Notes: generated from the letters alone by a model not told the origin. A DNA stretch of 64,000 bases from Roseiarcus sp963822215 (GCA_963822215.1 CAWGGX010000004.1:930001-994000); one strand, 5' to 3'; counted from the first letter of the stretch, positions 54,194-63,945 are shown. Numbers and translations are program-made.

Positions 54194-55840
54194 ATGCCCG
54201 TCAAGATCGTACCGCCCACGCCGTCGGCCTACACCTATCCCCTGCTGATCAAGCACCTGCTGCATTCGCCGATGACGCGTGCGCCCGATCAGGAGATCGT
54301 CTACCGAGACCTTCGCCGCCGGACCTACCGCGAGTTCCGCGAGCGGATCGGACGGCTGGCCATCGGCCTGGCTGAGATTGGCGTCGATCAGGGCGACGTC
54401 GTCGCGATCCTCGAATGGGACAGCGACCGCTATCACGAATGCTACTTCGCCATCCCGATGATGGGCGCGGTGATGCAGACAGTGAACGTCAGCCTGGTTC
54501 CCGAGGACATCGCCTACACGATCATCGACAGCGGCGCGACGACGGTGCTGTTCAACGCCGACTTCCTGCCGCTCGTCGAGAAGCTCGCGCCCCATCTGAA
54601 GGCGGTGAAGAGTTACGTCCTGATGCACGACCGGCCCGAGCGGCAGAAGATCAACTTTCCTATCAAGGCCGAATACGAGGCGCTGCTGTCGATCGGTTCG
54701 CCCTACTACCCGTTCCCGGACTTCGACGAGAACGCCTGCGCGACCATCTTCCACACGACGGGAACAACCGGTCGGCCGAAGGGCGTCTATTTCACCCATC
54801 GGCAGATGGTGCTGCACACGCTTGCCGGCCTCGTCGAATATGGTCTTGCGCCCGGCCACGGCCGCTTCCATCGCGACGACGTTTACATGCCGATGACGCC
54901 GATGTTCCACGTTCACGCCTGGGGTTGCCCCTATACCGCGACGCTTTCGGGCTGCAAGATCGTGTTCCCCGGTCGCTACACGCCTGAGATTTTCGTCAAG
55001 TTGATCGAAAAGGAGAAAGTGACCTTCACCCACTGCGTGCCGACCCTTCTGCAAATGCTGCTGACCGCGCCGGGGGTCGACAAGATCGACCTCTCGCATC
55101 TGAAGATGGTCGTCGGCGGCGCGGCGCTACCTCCTGCGCTCGCCCGGGCGGCGCTCGCGCGCGGCATGGACGTGTTCGCAGGCTACGGGCAATCGGAATC
55201 GGGCCCGATGCTGACCGGCGCCCACCTCAAATCGAAACATGTCGGGCGCGATTTCGAGGAAGAGCTCGCCTATCGGATCTCCACAGGCATCGCCGCGCCG
55301 ATGGTCGATCTGCGCGTCGTCGACGAGAACATGGCGGAAGTGCCGCATGACGGTAGGGCGACCGGCGAGATCATCGTGCGCGCGCCCTGGCTCACCACCG
55401 GCTATCTCAACAACCCCGAGGCCTCGGAAGTGCTGTGGGGCGGCGGGTATCTGCACACCGGCGACGTCGCCTCGATTGACCCGGACGGCTACCTCCGGAT
55501 CGCCGATCGTCTGAAGGACATCGTCAAGAGCGGCGGCGAATGGATCTCGTCAATTCTTCTGGAAAATATCATCATGGAGAAGCCGGGCGTTCAGCGGGCG
55601 GCGGTGATCCCGATGAAGGACGTCAAATGGGGCGAACGGCCGCATGCGCTGGTCGTGCTTCATCCCGACCACGTCGGCAAGGTCGGCGCGGACGACATCC
55701 GCCTGCATGTCGCCTCCTACGTCGAACGGGGAATCCTCTCGAAGATCGCGATCCCCGAGACCGTGACCTTCGTGGCCGAACTGCCGCTCACCTCGGTCGG
55801 CAAGGTCGACAAGAAGACGCTGCGCGCCAGGCACCAGTAA
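54194..55840 (+). CDS. long-chain fatty acid-CoA ligase
   Basis: A 548-residue ANL-superfamily enzyme making acyl-CoA from fatty acid, ATP and CoA. The AMP-binding P-loop is HTTGTTGRPKGVYFTHRQ (about 198-215); AGYGQSESGPM, GYLHTGDVASIDPDGY, and C-terminal LTSVGKVDKKTLR with the adenylation Lys are all present. GGAGGG precedes ATG 54194. It would supply acyl-CoA to the WS/DGAT upstream. Confidence 0.95.
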   Translation: MPVKIVPPTPSAYTYPLLIKHLLHSPMTRAPDQEIVYRDLRRRTYREFRERIGRLAIGLAEIGVDQGDVVAILEWDSDRYHECYFAIPMMGAVMQTVNVSLVPEDIAYTIIDSGATTVLFNADFLPLVEKLAPHLKAVKSYVLMHDRPERQKINFPIKAEYEALLSIGSPYYPFPDFDENACATIFHTTGTTGRPKGVYFTHRQMVLHTLAGLVEYGLAPGHGRFHRDDVYMPMTPMFHVHAWGCPYTATLSGCKIVFPGRYTPEIFVKLIEKEKVTFTHCVPTLLQMLLTAPGVDKIDLSHLKMVVGGAALPPALARAALARGMDVFAGYGQSESGPMLTGAHLKSKHVGRDFEEELAYRISTGIAAPMVDLRVVDENMAEVPHDGRATGEIIVRAPWLTTGYLNNPEASEVLWGGGYLHTGDVASIDPDGYLRIADRLKDIVKSGGEWISSILLENIIMEKPGVQRAAVIPMKDVKWGERPHALVVLHPDHVGKVGADDIRLHVASYVERGILSKIAIPETVTFVAELPLTSVGKVDKKTLRARHQ

Positions 55841-56120
55841 TTTCGGCCGAGGCTATTCGGCCGGCGCGCGCCGCTGGCGCAGCGTGATTTCGGGTCGAAT
55901 CGTTTCCGTCACTGCGAGCGATCTCCAACTCACGGCTTGGGAAGCCGCAATCGAGGGGCGCCAACCTTTCGCGGGCGCCCGTCAAGCCGGTCGGTAGGCG
56001 GCCGGAGTGGACGCGTTGCCGCCTTTCGGGATTGACCCGGTACAGGCGGAGACCCTGAGAAAGCTGCCGCAGACGGAAGCGCAGACGGAAGGCGACAGAG
56101 GCGCCAGGAGCGGAAATTCG

Positions 56121-59100
56121 TCAGGTCGGGGCTATTGGGTCCCTCTCCAGCGACGAAAGGAGCGCGGACGCCTCTTTGAATTCTGCTCCATCGCGATGCT
56201 CGGCAACGGCCGCAATTACCGGCGCAAGAAGTTCGCGCGCTCCGATCGCGTCCCCTGTCTTCGCCATATGCTGTGCCAGGTCTCGACTGGCCCGCAGCAA
56301 ATAGAGGCCGGCGCCCTGGCGGCGGGCGACAGCGACCGCCTCCGTGAAGGCTTGGCAAGCCTGATCCGCTCGGCCGCGATAAGCGGCAATCCGTCCCTCG
56401 AGTCTCAGAAGCTCCGCCATCGCGTAAAGCTCCCCCCGCCGTTCGGCCTGTTCCCTTTTGTTTGAGAGCGCCCTTTCAGCGGCGTCGAGATCGCCGACGG
56501 CAAGCGCCGCGTCCGCGAGCACGCATGACCACGTCGGAACGTGCAGCGCGGCGCCTGTCCTTCCCCAGTTGCGAATCCCCGCCTCGGTCTCGGCAAGTCC
56601 TTCCGCGCTCCCATCGTGATGCGCGCGGGCGGCGCCCCTCAAAATTTGATGCGCCGCGGTCCAGAAGACAAAACCGTGCTCGGCGCAGAATTCGAGCTGG
56701 CGCGACGACAGGGCGGCGCAGGCGACAAAGTCCCGCCGCATTACCAGAATGAGGCTCAGGATCGTCGAGGCGAAAGGGACAACAAGGGGAAAGTTGAGCG
56801 CCTCGGCCTGCGCCACCGCCTCCCGCGCCGTCGAGAGTCCGGAATCGAGCAGTCCCTGCAATGCGAGAACAAGGCCCTTGTATTGGATCGCGACGACCTG
56901 CGGCTCTTCGCCGTGCCGCGCAAGGCTCGCGCCCCGGGTGGCGCGCGCGCCTTCTGCGAGGCATCGATCGAAAGCGCCGAGCGCGCCAGCGAAGTCGCCT
57001 TTGCTCATCAAGGTCGAGCCAAAGGCCCGCAGCGCAAGACTCATCCGCTCGGCGCTTCCGTCCAGTTCGCCGATGGCGATCAGCCGCTGCGCCAGCGTGA
57101 ACGCCTGGTCGAGTTCGGCTCGGTCGTAAAAGTAATGCCAAAGCCCGCGCGTGCTCGTGAACACCGCTTCGCGGTCGCCCAGTCTGTCGGCGAGCGTCTC
57201 CGCCTCATGGTAGTTGCGCTCGACCTCGGTCGACGCATAGCCTCGCGCGGCGAGCAGCGCCGGCCCGACAGCAAGCCGCAGGGCTAGTTCCCGCTCGTCC
57301 CGCGCCGCGCCTGGCGGCAGGTCGGGAACGAGACCGAGCGCATTCCCGAACGAAACGACCGCCTCGGGATTGGCGAAGCGGCGCATCGCCCGCGACCCGG
57401 CACGTTTCCACCACTCGATTGCGGCGTCAGGCATGCCGGCCTGAGTGAAATGGTGGGCCACAAGACCCGGCTCCTCCTCAGCTCGGTCGGGAAACCGGTC
57501 GCACAGACTCTCTGCTATCCGCTGGTGAAGGACCTGACGACGGCTCTTGAGAAGGCTCTGGTAAGCCGCGTCCTGGACGAGCGCGTGTTTGAAAACGTAG
57601 GTCGCCTCAGGCAGCGCGCCGCGCGTGAACACGAGCTCGGCCGCCTCCAACTGCCGAAGCGCCTCCGCCAGGCCCGCCCCCTTGATCGGCGCTACGGTTT
57701 CCAGCAGCCGGAAGGAGAACTCGCGACCGATCGCTGCGCCGATCTGCGCAACGTCTTTGACCGGCGCGAGTCTATCGAGGCGCGCCATCAACGAGTCCTC
57801 GAGCGTTGAGGGGATCGCGAGCGGCGTCAGCCTCGAAGCGAGGACATAGGCGCCGATCTCCTCGCGGAGGAGGCCGGACTCGAGAACGGTCTTGGTCAGT
57901 TCCTCGATGAACAGCGGCACTCCGTCCGTCTTGGCGACAATCTGGTCGAGGACTTCAGCGGGGAGGGCCTTGCCTCCTGCGACGCGGTCGATCAGCTCGA
58001 CCGCATGTCGCCGCCCGAGGCGACCTAGCGACAAGAGCTCGAGATGCGCGCGGCCAGTCCACGGCGGCGCGAAATCCGGCCGGAACGACACGACAATCAG
58101 CGTGCGCAGCCGGGGCGCGAGTTCGATCAGCCGCGTGAAGACTTCGAGCGACGTCGGGTCGATCCAGTGGGCGTCTTCGAGGATCGCCAGCACCGGCGCC
58201 TCGCGCGCAAGGCCCTCGTAGAGGCCGATGAGTGCGGCGATCGAGCGCTCCTTCTGCTCGGCTGGCGCCATGTCAAGCGGCGGGTAACGGCCCTCGAACG
58301 GCACCGAGCAAAGCGAGGCGATGAGCGGCGCAACCTCCTTCACATTGAAACTCGAGCGAGCGACCATGGCCTCGATCCGGTCGAGCCGCGCATCTGGTGT
58401 CGGAACGCCCGCAAGCCCGGCGGCGCGCCGGATCTGGGCCACGATCGGGTAGAAGGCGTCATTGAGGTGGTGCGGTGAGCATTGGTAGCGGACCGAAATA
58501 TGCCGTTCTTCGCCGACGCGCTCGCGCAGAACCGCGAGAATGCGCGACTTTCCGATCCCCGCTTCGCCGGAGAGCAATGCGACCTTGCCCTCTCCGGCGC
58601 TGGCGTCGCGCCAGCGCTCGATAAGAAGCGCGACCTCGGGCTCGCGGCCGACGAAGGGTATCATGCGCTGCGCGCGTGCGGCCTCGAACCGGCTCACGTC
58701 TTCCTTTTCGCACACGACCGCGAAAACTTGCGTAGGGGCCGCAAACCCTCTGAGCTTCTGCTTGCCGAGGTCTTTCAGTTCGAATGCGCCGCCGAGCAGG
58801 CGGCGCGTCGAATCGGCGATCAGCACCCCGCCCGGCTCTGCGAGCGCCTGCAGCCGCGCAGCGAGATTGGGCGTTTCTCCAACCACCGCCTGTTCCTGAG
58901 CCGATCCCTGACCGATGAGGTCGCCGACCACGACTCGCCCGGTCGCGACGCCGATCCGCACCGCGAGCGGCTCGTCGGCGCGGGTCTTAAGCCGCGGCAC
59001 GAGCGCCGCGATTTCGAGACCTGCCCGAACCGCTTGTTCCGCGTCGTCTTCGTGCGCGCGTGGAAAACCGAAATAGGCGAGGATGCCGTCGCCCATGAAC

Positions 59101-59540
59101 TTGGCGACAAAGCCGTCGTAACGCGCCACGACCCCCGAGCAGGTGTCCTGGTAGACGCGGATGACCTCGCGCATGTCCTCGGGATCGAACCGCGCCGAAA
59201 GCGCGGTCGAACCGGCGAGATCGCAGAACATGACGGTGAGCTGCCGGCGCTCGGCGGCGGCCGGAGCGCGCTCTGGCGACACTTTGGGCTCGGAGGCGGG
59301 ACCCTCGCCGGCGACGGCGTCATCCGAGGCGCCGGCAAGCGCTGCGATCGCATTCAGGAGGCGGCGGCGATGGCCGATTGCAGCGACTCCCATTTCGCGC
59401 AGGTCGTCGGCGGTCAGGGTCGGCAGAACAGCGCCGTCTATGGCGTTCTCACGAAACGCCGCCTCGTATTGCTCAAGGCCTAGGGCGCTGAGCCACACGC
59501 CGACGCCGAACGCGGCGCCTGGACTCGGACCGGCGGTCAT
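56121..59540 (-). CDS. SAM-domain adenylate/guanylate cyclase with AAA ATPase and TPR region
   Basis: A 1139-residue multidomain regulator. SAM domain at about 10-70 (WLSALGLEQYEAAFRENAID); class III cyclase at about 100-290 with LTVMFCDLAGSTALS, KFMGDGILAYFGFP and VVGETPNLAARLQ; AAA/STAND ATPase from about 310 with LLSGEAGIGKSRIL as Walker A and LAILEDAHWIDP as Walker B; then a long alpha-solenoid of TPR-like repeats to the end. ATG 59540 overlaps the decarboxylase stop by 4 bases. It may couple ATPase-driven assembly to cyclic nucleotide synthesis. Confidence 0.93.
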   Translation of the reverse strand: MTAGPSPGAAFGVGVWLSALGLEQYEAAFRENAIDGAVLPTLTADDLREMGVAAIGHRRRLLNAIAALAGASDDAVAGEGPASEPKVSPERAPAAAERRQLTVMFCDLAGSTALSARFDPEDMREVIRVYQDTCSGVVARYDGFVAKFMGDGILAYFGFPRAHEDDAEQAVRAGLEIAALVPRLKTRADEPLAVRIGVATGRVVVGDLIGQGSAQEQAVVGETPNLAARLQALAEPGGVLIADSTRRLLGGAFELKDLGKQKLRGFAAPTQVFAVVCEKEDVSRFEAARAQRMIPFVGREPEVALLIERWRDASAGEGKVALLSGEAGIGKSRILAVLRERVGEERHISVRYQCSPHHLNDAFYPIVAQIRRAAGLAGVPTPDARLDRIEAMVARSSFNVKEVAPLIASLCSVPFEGRYPPLDMAPAEQKERSIAALIGLYEGLAREAPVLAILEDAHWIDPTSLEVFTRLIELAPRLRTLIVVSFRPDFAPPWTGRAHLELLSLGRLGRRHAVELIDRVAGGKALPAEVLDQIVAKTDGVPLFIEELTKTVLESGLLREEIGAYVLASRLTPLAIPSTLEDSLMARLDRLAPVKDVAQIGAAIGREFSFRLLETVAPIKGAGLAEALRQLEAAELVFTRGALPEATYVFKHALVQDAAYQSLLKSRRQVLHQRIAESLCDRFPDRAEEEPGLVAHHFTQAGMPDAAIEWWKRAGSRAMRRFANPEAVVSFGNALGLVPDLPPGAARDERELALRLAVGPALLAARGYASTEVERNYHEAETLADRLGDREAVFTSTRGLWHYFYDRAELDQAFTLAQRLIAIGELDGSAERMSLALRAFGSTLMSKGDFAGALGAFDRCLAEGARATRGASLARHGEEPQVVAIQYKGLVLALQGLLDSGLSTAREAVAQAEALNFPLVVPFASTILSLILVMRRDFVACAALSSRQLEFCAEHGFVFWTAAHQILRGAARAHHDGSAEGLAETEAGIRNWGRTGAALHVPTWSCVLADAALAVGDLDAAERALSNKREQAERRGELYAMAELLRLEGRIAAYRGRADQACQAFTEAVAVARRQGAGLYLLRASRDLAQHMAKTGDAIGARELLAPVIAAVAEHRDGAEFKEASALLSSLERDPIAPT

Positions 59541-61030
59541 GGGGGAGGCGGCGCCACAGCTATTGAGCGGCCGAGACGCACCGTCTCGCGCACCAGAACG
59601 TCGAGGTCCTCGGCGCGCGTGCGATGATTGTTGATCGCCGCCCGCAGACAATACTCGCCATGCACGGTCGTGTCCGACACGCAGGCGATCCCTTCCTCCT
59701 GGAGTCGAAGCATGATCTCGGTGTTGTGCGCCTTGAGCGCCGCAGCGTCGACGCCGTCGAGCCTGTGGCGGAAGCAGACGATGTTGATGTTAGTCGGTGC
59801 AACGAGTTCGAGTTCGGACTGGGCCTCGATCATTGCGCTCAAGCGATGGGCGTGGGCGATGTCCTGATCGATCAGCCGCCCGAACTTCTCGACCCCGTGC
59901 TCCTTCAACGCCATCCAGATCTTGAGCGCGCGAAAGCCGCGGCTTGTCTGAAGCCCATAGTCGAGCAGCCATTCGCCGGAGGCGACCCCGCGCGGCGACG
60001 ACTCAAGATATTCCGGTTGAACGGCGAACGTGTTTCGATGCGCCGCCGCGTCCTTGACCAAGGCGCAGCCCGCTTCGAACGGCGCGTGCAACCACTTATG
60101 CGGATCGAGCGCGATCGAATCCGCCCTCTTGAGCCCTTCGACGCGCCAGGCGTTCTTGGGCGCGATGGCTAGCAGCGCGCCGATAGCGCCGTCGACATGC
60201 AGCCAGACGTCTTCGCGTTTTGCCAGCGCGGCGAGCGCCTCGAGATCGTCGATCGCTCCGGTATTGACCGTGCCAGCGGTCGCGATCACGCAGGCCGGCT
60301 CAATTCCCTCCGCACGGTCGGCCGCTATGGCGGCTTCGAGCGCGGCGAGGTCGATCCGAAGCGACCGGTCGGTCGCGATGCGACGTAGCGCCCGGTTGCC
60401 GAGACCGAGAGCCTCCATTGCCTTGCGGTGGCAAGAATGTATCTGATCCGAGCCGTAGAAGGCGAGCGGTTTTGGAATCGCTGCGACGCCGAGCTCGCGT
60501 ACGTCGACGCCGGCCTTGACGTTGCGCGCTACGGCCAGAGCGATGATGTTGCCCATTGAGCCGCCGCTCACGAGCGTCCCGCTCGCGGATTTCGGGAAGC
60601 CGACCATCTCCTTCAGCCACTCCACGACCTGCCGGTCGAGGAGGGCCGCGGCATGGGCGCCCCCACCAAGGTTAGATCCCTGAATCGCCGCGACGAAATC
60701 GCCGAGCGCGCCGGTGAAGTTGCTCGCGCCCATGTACCAGGACCAGAAACGCGGATGGACGTTGCCCATCGGGTAGGCCATCACGTTGTCTGCGACTTCG
60801 CGCCAGACGTCAGAGAGCGGCTCAGGATGGCGGGGAAGCGGCGCTTCAAAAGCCGCGAGGACGTCGCGAGGCATCTGCCGCCAGACCGGGCGCTCGCGGA
60901 CATCGCGCAGATAGGCGACGAAGTCGTCCAGAATCAGGCGTGCGACCGCAAGCGCCTCGTCCCAATTCTCAGGATCAAGGCTTTCGGGGCGCGCCTGCAA
61001 TTCGGCGCGTGGCCGGTCGCAAGCCGTCAT
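59537..61030 (-). CDS. pyridoxal-dependent group II decarboxylase (aromatic-L-amino-acid type)
   Basis: A 497-residue PLP enzyme of fold type I: AYPMGNVHPRFWSWYMG, TLVSGGSMGNIIALAVAR (phosphate binding), DQIHSCHRKAMEALG (ring-stacking His), ATAGTVNTGAIDDL, HVDGAIGA, and SIALDPHKWLHAPFEAGC with the cofactor Lys. It decarboxylates an amino acid; aromatic amino acids are the family default, but cysteine-derived substrates are possible given the neighbouring cysteine synthase. Coupled by ATGA overlaps on both sides. Confidence 0.93.
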   Translation of the reverse strand: MTACDRPRAELQARPESLDPENWDEALAVARLILDDFVAYLRDVRERPVWRQMPRDVLAAFEAPLPRHPEPLSDVWREVADNVMAYPMGNVHPRFWSWYMGASNFTGALGDFVAAIQGSNLGGGAHAAALLDRQVVEWLKEMVGFPKSASGTLVSGGSMGNIIALAVARNVKAGVDVRELGVAAIPKPLAFYGSDQIHSCHRKAMEALGLGNRALRRIATDRSLRIDLAALEAAIAADRAEGIEPACVIATAGTVNTGAIDDLEALAALAKREDVWLHVDGAIGALLAIAPKNAWRVEGLKRADSIALDPHKWLHAPFEAGCALVKDAAAHRNTFAVQPEYLESSPRGVASGEWLLDYGLQTSRGFRALKIWMALKEHGVEKFGRLIDQDIAHAHRLSAMIEAQSELELVAPTNINIVCFRHRLDGVDAAALKAHNTEIMLRLQEEGIACVSDTTVHGEYCLRAAINNHRTRAEDLDVLVRETVRLGRSIAVAPPPP

Positions 61031-62115
61031 GTCGGCGGGAACTGCGCCGACGGCGTAGACCGTGAGAGCGCGAGTTCCTCTTGGCTCATCTCGGCCTCGA
61101 TGCCCTCGAAGAGCGGCGTCGTCAGATAGCGCTCGCCAGTGTCAGGCAGTATGCACAGGATAACCGTGCCGTCCGGCGCGGATTCTGCGACCTGTCGAGC
61201 GACCCCAAAGGTGGACCCGCCCGACACGCCGGTGAAGATGCCTTCCTTTTGCGCCAGCTCCCTCGCCCACCGGATTCCCTCGGCGCCTGAAATCGGACGG
61301 ACCTCATCGAAGAGCCCGGCGTCGATCGCCTCTTGCAGCACGAGCGGAATGAAGTCCGGCGTCCAGCCCTGAATCGGGTGGGATTCCCAGGCGGGATGGC
61401 TTGAGGCAGGCGACCCGTCCACATTCCTCGCCTGCGGGCGTCCGTCGGACACTAGGGTTGCGTTCGAAGGCTCGCTGAGCACGATCCGCACGTTCGGCCG
61501 TTCGCGACGCAGAACCCGTCCGACGCCAACGACCGTGCCCCCGGTGCCGTAGCCGGTGACGAAGACATCGAGGCGCTTGCCGGCGAAATCGCCCACAATC
61601 TCGCGCGCCGTCGTCGCCTCGTGAATGTCGGCGTTCGCCTTCGTTTCGAACTGGTGGGCGAGGAACCAGCCGTTCGCCTCGGCGAGCTCGACGGCTTTCT
61701 GATACATCCCGAAGCCTTTGAACGCGCGCGGCGTGAGGACGACCTTGGCGCCGAGCATGCGCATCAGCTTGCGCCGCTCGACGGAGAAGCTGTCGGCCAT
61801 GGTGACCACGAGCGGATAGCCCTTTTGCGCGCAGACCATGGCGAGGCCGATGCCCGTATTGCCGCTTGTCGCCTCGACAACGGTCTGGCCGGGCAAGAGT
61901 GCGCCGCTGCGCTCGCCTTCCTCAATGATATTGAGCGCAAGCCGGTCCTTGACCGAAGCTGCGGGATTGAAGAACTCAGCTTTGGCGTAGATCGTCCGGC
62001 CGGCAACGCCGAGATTGTTGATGCGGATGGTCGGCGTATCGCCGACCGTATCGATAACGCTGTCAAAGAGTCGGCCGCGCCCAGCAGTCGACAGAATTGA
62101 AGACCGAATCGGCAT
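61027..62115 (-). CDS. cysK: cysteine synthase A (O-acetylserine sulfhydrylase) family
   Basis: A 362-residue PLP enzyme of fold type II: VGDTPTIRINNLG, FFNPAASVKDRLALNIIE with the cofactor Lys, EATSGNTGIGLAMVCAQKGYPLV, and TGYGTGGTVVGVGRVLR. It makes cysteine from O-acetylserine and sulfide. ATG 62115 (MPIRSSILST) after GGAGGTCGCC is preferred. It is the first gene of a three-gene overlapping operon. A 20-bp palindrome lies 145 bp upstream. Confidence 0.93.
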   Translation of the reverse strand: MPIRSSILSTAGRGRLFDSVIDTVGDTPTIRINNLGVAGRTIYAKAEFFNPAASVKDRLALNIIEEGERSGALLPGQTVVEATSGNTGIGLAMVCAQKGYPLVVTMADSFSVERRKLMRMLGAKVVLTPRAFKGFGMYQKAVELAEANGWFLAHQFETKANADIHEATTAREIVGDFAGKRLDVFVTGYGTGGTVVGVGRVLRRERPNVRIVLSEPSNATLVSDGRPQARNVDGSPASSHPAWESHPIQGWTPDFIPLVLQEAIDAGLFDEVRPISGAEGIRWARELAQKEGIFTGVSGGSTFGVARQVAESAPDGTVILCILPDTGERYLTTPLFEGIEAEMSQEELALSRSTPSAQFPPT

Positions 62116-62259
62116 GGGCGACCTCCCAACGTCACCCCCCAAATTGATCATTCGTAGAATTTCCGCGCCTGTCAAACGGGACGCGAAGATCAGTAGTTTG
62201 GCACGGACGCAACCGGCCCTACGGAAAAACCGAACTTCCGCTCAGGGCGGTCTCTGCGT

Positions 62260-62279
62260 GTACAGGCCCGGGCCTGTAC
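62260..62279. promoter_or_regulatory. 20-bp perfect palindrome upstream of the cysK operon
   Basis: GTACAGGCCCGGGCCTGTAC is perfectly symmetric, between the frameshifted esterase end (62468) and the cysK start (62115), both read leftwards. It may be an operator of the cysK-decarboxylase-cyclase operon or a terminator stem for the esterase; no T tract is adjacent, which favours an operator. Confidence 0.55.
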
Positions 62280-62467
62280 GCCGGCTATCCCTCACGTTCC
62301 CGCCGTTCCGCCGACAGTCGCTATCCCTCCTTGCGCCATTGCCGGTGGGGCGCCAAGCGTATGACTTGAACCACACGGAGATCGCACGGCGTTCTACGAT
62401 CTCCGGGTCGCTTCGGAGCTCACACCGCTCCCATGACGGCCCTGGTCGAACCGATGTTCAGCTCGCT

Positions 62468-63314
62468 CTATTCGGCCGCCGCCATCTGCGCAGTCGCGGC
62501 GGCGTGCGCCTCGACCTTCTTCTGGCGCTCGGCCCGGTACGCCTCCGGGTCGCAATAGACGAGGCGCCGCCAGCCGTCGCGGTGGAACGGATCCCAATGC
62601 CCTTCGGGTTGCGCCAGCCGGTCGGCGATCGCGTAAAGGACCGCGGGATGCGCCCCGAGCCCGAGATGGCTCGAATTCGACGACGATGTTTTCGGCCAGC
62701 GTCAGCCGGGGCTCGAGACTGCAACGCCAGGGAACGACGCCGTCGGTCGGGCTCCAGATCGAGGTCGTCGGGACCGGCGGGGCCCAGCGGAGCGGCAAAT
62801 GGAAATCGTGCCAGTCGACGCGGTGGCCGCTGGCGAGCTCGTAGAGCCGCCAGGCGTTGGTCTCGCGCGGATGGCCGTTGAAGGGCGAACCGAGCGTGAT
62901 GACGAGCCGCACCATCTCGGGCGAATGCTTGGCGAGCTCGCGGGCGTAGAGACCGCCGAGGCTCCAGCCGATCAGACTCACCGCCCGGCCGTGCTCGAGC
63001 CACAGCTCGCGCATCCGTTCGTGCGCCCGCTCGATCACGCCTTCCTTCAGCCCGAGGTTGAGTCCTTGTCCCCAGCCTGAGGGCGAAAATCCGCGCGACT
63101 TGAGGAAACGCCGCATCAGCGCCGTCGTGGCGTCCCCCGCCGCCAGTCCCGGCAGCACGAGCACCGGATGCCCGTCGCCCGTCGGGGCCATGGTCCACAG
63201 CGGCCGCATCGCAAGAGTCGCATAGTGCTCCCAGAACGCGCGCGCCTCCAGCATGCGAAGCAGGAACCCGGGCGCCGGTTCAGGCGGATGGGGAGGGTGC
63301 AGGCCAGCCGTCAT
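62468..63314 (-). pseudogene. alpha/beta hydrolase (lipase-like), single-base frameshift
   Basis: ATG 63314 after GAGGAAAC begins a protein paralogous to 53307-54101: VLVLPGLAAGDATTALMRRFLKSRG, LIGWSLGGLYARELAK, ITLGSPFNG, and TSIWSPTDGVVPWRCSL. At GAATTCGAG (about 62674-62679) an extra T shifts the frame; without it the protein continues VVESSHLGLGAHPAVLYAIADRLAQ with the catalytic His, and ends EAHAAATAQMAAAE at 62468 (281 residues). May be real decay or an error. Confidence 0.85.
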
Positions 63315-63744
63315 GTGACGTTTCCTCGATGTTTTGACGACATTGCAACCTTCTGTCGACATCCTGTCAAGTGTTCACTGCGATCGCTGCTTGCGGTCGG
63401 CGCCGGCGACGATTGCGTTGACAGGCGCGCGACGCGAAAACGAGGTTCGCGATGGCGGAGTCCGGCATGGACGCGGAGCAGGGGCCTCGGGCGCTCCCGT
63501 GTCCCCAGCTCTTTTGGCTCCGGGTTGGGCGCAGCGGCCGGGTGTCCGCGCCGGCTTCGCGGAAGAGGACGATCACCGCAACGCCTCTCGCGATCCGTCG
63601 AAAGCATTTTTTCCGGCCTGGAGCTGGAGACGTCTCGGTCGGCGGCGTTGCGCGCGGCTTTGGTGAAGCATTCCGCCAGCGCCGTTCGGGATCGGCCGGA
63701 GGCGAAATGCAACCTGGCCGAAGCGGATTGTCGGCCTCTCGTTT
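63315..63744. other. intergenic stretch, nothing recognised
   Basis: No gene is supported on either strand. The minus-strand frame at 63868-63311 is a translation of the dispersed repeat continued into non-coding DNA. TGCAACCTTCTGTCGACATCCTGTCAA at about 63345 may be promoter DNA for the esterase. Confidence 0.4.
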
Positions 63745-63945
63745 CGTCCCTGTTCGAGTCCCTGTTCCGGCGCCGAACAGGCCGAAAATTCCCTGTAAAG
63801 CACGCCCCCAATTCCCTGTTCTGGTGGGGCCGAGGGCCGCAACCGGCGGATTGCAAGTCGGCAGGCATCTGAAATTACGACGTTTTTCAGCGCGGGTGCG
63901 GATCAGGCCTTGGAAAAATTCCCTGCTAGCAGGGAATTCGGATCG
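63745..63945. repeat. dispersed TTCCCTG-rich repeat, copy 2
   Basis: The same ordered blocks as at 24166-24372 recur: TCCCTGTTC units, GAACAGGCCGAAAATTCCCTGT, GTGGGGCC, CGCAACC and GGATTGCAAG, and the perfect palindrome with core TTCCCTGCTAGCAGGGAA (22 bp at 63917-63938), followed by CGGAT. The 62 bases after it up to the window end contain no supported gene. Confidence 0.75.

Noticed and set aside
56007..59634. Plus-strand frames opposite the large cyclase
   Set aside because: All are antisense to a continuous 1139-codon gene with recognised domains in order.
63820..63860. tRNA-Cys-like anticodon arm (GGATTGCAAG) in the dispersed repeats
   Set aside because: No D arm, T arm, acceptor stem or CCA pairing surrounds it in either copy, so it is not called a tRNA.
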